A program made the translations under genes and the position numbers. 64,000 bases of DNA. It comes from Branchiostoma lanceolatum (taxonomy: Eukaryota > Chordata > Leptocardii > Amphioxiformes > Branchiostomatidae). Below, piece after piece: positions 59,451-64,000 of this stretch (position 1 is the first letter of the stretch; every line of letters starts with the position of its first letter). The notes under the pieces are model-generated. The model ran no database searches. It was given only the letters and a program-made list of their open reading frames with translations, and was not told the DNA's origin. The stretch lies in NCBI RefSeq assembly GCF_035083965.1, contig NC_089729.1:15798964-15862963 (forward strand), read 5' to 3'.

Positions 59451-60327
59451 CGATGATGATGATGAGAAGGGACAGGTAGAAAAAGAGGAGAGGAGGAGAG
59501 AATCTCATTCATCTTACCCGCTGGCATCTTTGTCGAATGTCCGGAAGATCTGCTTGGCTAGAGCCTCCTTCCGCCGCTGGTTGCCTGCCGCGAAGTAGCT
59601 GCTGTAGTGTGCCACGAACTCGTCTTCTCGCAGAAAACCGTCCGGGCAGTCCTTCTCAAACTCCTTCATCCACTTCTTCACTTCACTCTCGTTAAAATTC
59701 GTCACTCTGAAACAAGTTTTCCACTTCAACTAAGTTAGCGGATTCTTCTCTTCAACAAACGTGCTTCACGGACAAATCGCTTGTAGAGGTAGCCATACTT
59801 AATCAGCAAACATTAAAATTCAGCTTGATCAAATAGTAAGAATTTGTAACTTCCTGTATGTCAGCGGTGGAAGACGAAACAAATTTTCTCTTCAACTGTC
59901 CCTTTAACGATCTGGAAAGGAAAGAGCTTTTTCAATAAGCCACTTAAACTTACCACAACATGTACTGACGAAAAGAAAACTACAACCCTTTTAACTTCCA
60001 AAACCCACTAATTGCAGAAAAAAGTGGGACACTTCGTCTTCCACTTCTTCCAACAAAAAAAAAGAAGTAAAATCCAAAAAGGTTCAGATTGTATTCGGAA
60101 GCAGCTCTTATTAGAAAAGTCACTTGTTCCACTTGTAACCATTGTCATCTTGCAGTGTATACGTTTTCTGTTTCATGTTGCAATTAGCCCTCGGGCAATA
60201 ATACTGCTATAAGAAATACAGAAATGATTACTCACCTGACGAGTTTGACGATGGTTCTTTTCGGGTCTCTACCGAGGAGTTTCTTCTTTCTACACGAGAA
60301 GCCAATCTTACTAACCAAAGCCCCCAT
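54334..60327 (-). CDS. Neuronal calcium sensor-like EF-hand protein
   Basis: Five exons on the minus strand: 60236-60327, 59518-59706, 57658-57802, 55574-55645, 54334-54507; phases close to give 223 residues. It starts MGALVSK, a good N-myristoylation context, followed by a basic stretch (CRKKKLLGR). The region FNESEVKKWMKEFEKDCPDG is the degenerate first EF-hand of the recoverin/VILIP/NCS family. Three canonical loops follow: DKDASGCVDFWE (89-100), DLDGNGYICTTE (125-136) and DRDGDGRLELRE (176-187). Between the last two lies an Glu-rich linker. Calcium-dependent membrane sensor is the family role; the exact paralogue is unclear and the N-terminus is longer and more basic than usual. Confidence 0.88.
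54690..54925. repeat. (GT)n microsatellite
   Basis: Imperfect GT-rich sequence from 54,690, then long pure GT from about 54,775 to 54,914 with a few interruptions. It lies in the last intron of the EF-hand gene and generates false Cys/Val and His/Thr frames. Confidence 0.97.
57237..57345 (-). repeat. Interspersed repeat, family with ACTCAAGCAACTGGATA core
   Basis: On the minus strand: ATGAAGGCTAGACATCCAGG, TTATAAGATACGTAAGAAAA, then CAGTTACTCAAGCAACTGGA and GGAAACGGTCAGACGTTTCA. Same order as at 6236 and, in part, 18,140. Confidence 0.75.
57822..58102. repeat. GATT/GATG/GAAT tetranucleotide microsatellite cluster
   Basis: Adjoins exon 3 of the EF-hand gene (20 bp upstream of its acceptor side). 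Units shift from GATT to GATG to GAAT along 280 bp. Confidence 0.9.
58110..59160. other. Intron 2 of EF-hand gene, unique part
   Basis: No ORF, RNA gene or clear repeat recognised. Confidence 0.4.
59165..59463. repeat. (GAT)n microsatellite
   Basis: About 300 bp of GAT trinucleotides with ACT/GCT interruptions, pure over the last 70 bp. It ends 54 bp from the donor of EF-hand exon 2. All six frames are open through it (Asp, Met or His/Ile runs). Confidence 0.97.
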
Positions 60328-61194
60328 GGCCGCTTCTTCTGATCCTGAAACGTGTACGTACAACTCAATTACAGACTCGGCGGTGTGAACATCCCCAAAC
60401 CGAAAGACCTACGGGGGATTTCTGCTTCCTTTTATGCGAGGCGAGGTGGGAGAGGTCTATTACACCACTAATGGTGTGAACACTATGTTGATATATGAGG
60501 CACGGAAGCGCAAAGGACGTTTTCTCGGAAAACCGTTGGTGCGTTTGATACAATTCTATTATTCTACTAATATGACGCACGTCTGTAGTGATTGATGTGA
60601 AAAGGAGGCAGCCAGGGCTTTATGAAAAGGCTGGGATTTCTTTCTTTGGTGTACCTCCGACACCGAGACTGTGGTTATGATCTTATCCTGGAGGTTTTGT
60701 AAACATGATAAAAACAGATTTCTCAGACTTTGTATATATGGATAGGCCTTGGATTAAGACCCGGATCCAAGGATTTTTCTGGGACTGTAACCCGTCATGA
60801 TATATATCAAGTTTCTTGCAGAGTAATTATCATACCGTGAACCATAACAGTATCAGGTTCATCCAACAAAACCACTTGCTTCTCAAACAAATGAAAGAAT
60901 AGAAAATGATTTGCGAAAGATATATACCACTTGCAGATGGTATCATACTGCAAACCCTTTGAGGACTAGGTCCCTCCAACAAACAAACTAATTGATATGA
61001 AAGGAAATGAATTGTGAAAGATACGTGTCACCTTACTCCGTATGATATGATACGAACAATATCAGTCTGACGGTGTTTAGTTGATAAACTGTTTTGATTT
61101 ACAAAAAAGGGGGAATGTCCTTATACATGTATCATGATCACGCCTTCGTATCGAGGAACACATCTACACACCATTGCTATTGCCTCTAATGTGA

Positions 61195-61449
61195 TAGCCT
61201 GGTCCCAGTCTCTACGGGTCGGCTTAGGGGTGCAGTGTTTTACCAGTCTGCTTTATTGATCCGTTTCTGTCAGCCTGTCTACTTTAGCTGCCATAGAGAG
61301 TTTCGCCGCCACCCTAGGGGACGAGATGATTTAATTAATCCAAGGCCGTAAACCCACCCACGAGCGGGCTAAGCTGTCCGGGCGGGCGGGCATCACTCCC
61401 GGCGCCGAAGAGATACCGAGGAGCCCCCGGTGGTATAGTTTCCAGGCTA
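61195..61449. mobile_element. MITE-like GC-rich element with TAGCCTGG ends
   Basis: Begins TAGCCTGGTCCCAG and ends GTTTCCAGGCTA. The interior is GC-rich (CCGGGCGGGCGGGC), which contrasts with the AT-rich flanks. Shares the terminus with the element at 30,417. Confidence 0.6.
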
Positions 61450-61924
61450 CTATATATAATGCGAAGGTCGTTGTTCTTTTGCAGTTAAGTGAAGCAAAAC
61501 AACATTCATAAACCCATCAGTGTATTTCATTCACATGTACACCCAGTCAACACATTTCAATAATCATACTAAATGTTAATAGCCCCAGGTCTGCACAGAA
61601 CATTCGTGATTATGTATATATCCGGCATTTATTGATTCAAAAGTCGCTAATGTTAGGTCATACTTCATCTAATTTTTCCCAAACTGCTACTTTACCTTTT
61701 TTACTACTGCCTGCATTTGTTGATAAAAGACAAACGGCTCTATAAGTGTGTTTAAAACTGTATTCAGCTGCGTCGAGAAATGATCTATTCTCGTTCCGGT
61801 CTGCTTCAAGTTGCTGTTAGGTCCTTAACTTTACCTTAGAGACAATGTCGCGCTCAGCAGGTTGGTATTTTCCTGGTTGCTGTACATGTTTCCTTCCTCC
61901 ACGCCTTCAGTGAGTGATGTTTAT

Positions 61925-62140
61925 CTCCATGAAAAATGGAGATATTGTTTTGGGTGTGTCTGTGTGTCTGTCCGTTTGTCTGTTTGTGTTTCCGGACTAC
62001 TGTAGTCAGCATAACTCAAGAACCTCTTGATGATGGATTACAATGATATTTGGTATGTGGGCGGGTGTTGGGAAGCCGAAATTCAAGGTCGATTTTGGGC
62101 CCCCTGATATGTGACCTTGGTACTGCAGCAGAAATTCCAT
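61925..62140 (+). repeat. Interspersed repeat starting with ATCTCCAT-GAAAA-ATGGAGAT hairpin
   Basis: A perfect 8-bp hairpin, then GTGTGTCTGTGTGTCTGTCC, AGCATAACTCAAGAACCTCT and GGATTACAATGATATTTGGT. The last two blocks occur in reverse at 47,640-47,700. Confidence 0.65.
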
Positions 62141-64000
62141 TTTTGTATCTTTTGACCTGGACGTGCTATGGTCTTGTTCAACTAGTGTCTACTGCACGTG
62201 TTCTGTTGGGAGTAGCGTGTATTCACCAACTTTCGCGTAAATTATATCTATATTAAAGTTGGGCCAAGAATAGAATGGCATAGCACGGCAAAGTCGATGT
62301 AGTGTGGCCCGCCCTTTAGAAACACTCGTATCGGCACTTGTGTACCATACTGTCTAACTCTTACATCTCTCACCATCGTAAGAATAGCCTAATAATGACA
62401 AATATGAAAGAATACCATGTATCACAACATGAGCCTGTACATAAACATAGATAACAAAAATTAAAATAAATACACGAAGCAAACACAAGGTAGCTATAGT
62501 GTACATAATATGCTGGTAATCATGTCCTTTGTACTGTACACAATTCTTGTTATTGCTCTTCATATACAAGTGATTGCATATTTGCTTGGAGGATTCTGAT
62601 AATCATTTGTGTGTGTCGCATGTACTCACTGACAGCGTTTAGGTGGATATGGCATACCAGATTATACTAATGTCCTCTAGAGCTTTGTCACGAAAGTATT
62701 TATCATCAGACAAGTGCGGATTTAACGCGACATTAAATCAGTATATAATTATCCCCAACCCACTTTATAATTGCGACTCATGTTTATTGATATAGAGATA
62801 ATTGGTCAGGGAAAGCACATTTCAAATTTACTTCACACCAGCGGGAATAATCTGTTTCCATACTGCTCTACTATTAGTCACTATCATTAATGTTGGCGTC
62901 AAGATAATTTCACGGCCAGCAAGCTTTAAAACCTACAGAAATAGCGCCTGTTTCCTAGTCTGTATATGATGTATTGTATAGAATCTATCTTTCTTTGCAC
63001 AAAACCAAGCTTGAGTGTAACGTTGTTTCGGCTCATGCCCACATCGATCATATGATAAACTACACAAGTGAAGCACGTCCAAAAAACATCCGTCCAGCAG
63101 AACTTTTAAATCTCCATAACGGTGACTGTATATCAATACCATCTTGCAGACATCAAGGTTTCCTTTAATTCTATGGTTTTACTTTCATGATACACGTCTG
63201 ACGTATTTAGTAGATACTATCAAATGTTGCAAGTATGACATTTTGCTTCAAATGGGCAAAGAAATAAGTCCAACTTCTACATAATCTTGGCAGTATACGT
63301 TTAACACACTCTGCTGCAATTCTCAACATATTACTGTCACGAACATGCGATCAAGAACCTTCTTACATTTGCGGTATTTACTTGCCCCCCTCCCTACAGA
63401 TATTTTTTTTATCTGTTGTTAAATGATAATCATTGATGAACATTATCACTAGAAAACATGCGATGTGCAGGAGCCAGAAGTAGAGATTACAAAAATTGAA
63501 TTATCTTGATAACTGGTACCCTAGCTACTTTATGGAAGGTGTTTTTTTTTTTTCATTTACTGCGAAATGAAAAACAAAATATATATTCTAATGACACTAT
63601 AGATGCGCATTTTATCAAGTAGAATTGTAGGTTACCTAATACTAAAAGAGTTCTGACAATGACATAACTTGTTATATCAAAATTTTAAAGCAAAATAATG
63701 TTGAAACAATTTATATCCTGTAGCCCTGCCTTGAACATGTACCCTAAACATGTAAACAAACATGAATTAAACATCTATCATATTGGCATCTTATTCATAA
63801 CATTTTCCTACGTCACAAAATTGCTGAAATGACAAAATGAGCACTTCCTCGATCTGTCACAAGTAGTTCTTAGCAAAAGATCATAGACATAAATTTTCTG
63901 CATTTGTCGACTCTGTATGGCAATGTTAGTGAAATGAAGGCTTTCGGGCCATTAACGCTAAAACAAATACCTCGACATCTCATACATGACAAATCACCTC

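Larger units (their letters stand above)
60328..64000. other. Intergenic region upstream of the EF-hand gene, no gene seen
   Basis: AT-rich with no supported coding sequence. Includes a GC-rich MITE-like element at 61,195-61,449 and an interspersed repeat at 61,925-62,140. The promoter of the minus-strand EF-hand gene should lie just above 60,330. Confidence 0.5.

Noticed and set aside
59107-59598. Long ORFs rich in Asp, Met, Ile or His on both strands
   Set aside because: They are translations of the (GAT)n microsatellite; real coding here is only the EF-hand exon 59,518-59,706 on the minus strand.

Overview
The window is eukaryotic, animal-type genomic DNA: split genes with short exons, GT-AG introns with consistent phases, many microsatellites, and a dense load of fossil transposable elements. 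The gene set (a CMP-sialic acid transporter, DNA polymerase delta subunit 2, a neuronal-calcium-sensor-like EF-hand protein, a caspase and a Death-domain protein) and the repeat style suggest an invertebrate deuterostome. A cephalochordate (Branchiostoma, amphioxus) is my best guess; this is inferred and was not checked by search.

Layout. 1-3,100: Penelope-like retroelement pieces on the minus strand, with a GIY-YIG fragment lying head-to-tail upstream of an ORF1/reverse-transcriptase copy that runs off the window. 4,819-7,109 (+): three-exon caspase with an N-terminal RRM and coiled coil. 8,813-12,599 (-): seven-exon Death-domain protein with a repetitive Pro/Gln/Tyr tail. 15,839-21,615 (+): twelve-exon, 544-residue fusion of a SIR2-like domain and a metallo-beta-lactamase-fold domain. 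22,000-25,000: three truncated LINEs. 25,662-34,611 (+): SLC35A1-type transporter in seven exons. 38,143-45,527 (-): POLD2 in ten exons. 47,798-51,249 (+): NERD-domain nuclease-like gene in five coding exons, sharing a bidirectional promoter with POLD2. 54,334-60,327 (-): EF-hand neuronal calcium sensor in five exons. 60,328-64,000: no gene seen.

All exon models were built by hand from splice sites, reading phase and family similarity. In every model the phases close without a stop.

The most interesting part is 4.8-21.6 kb. Three neighbouring genes carry cell-death or innate-immunity type domains (caspase, Death domain, SIR2-like NAD-binding fold with MBL) in unusual combinations. The fusion gene has lost key SIR2 residues but keeps most MBL metal ligands. 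The rest is housekeeping (nucleotide-sugar transport into the Golgi, replicative polymerase accessory subunit, calcium sensing). Three of those genes have a miniature inverted-repeat element starting within 3-35 bp of the stop codon.
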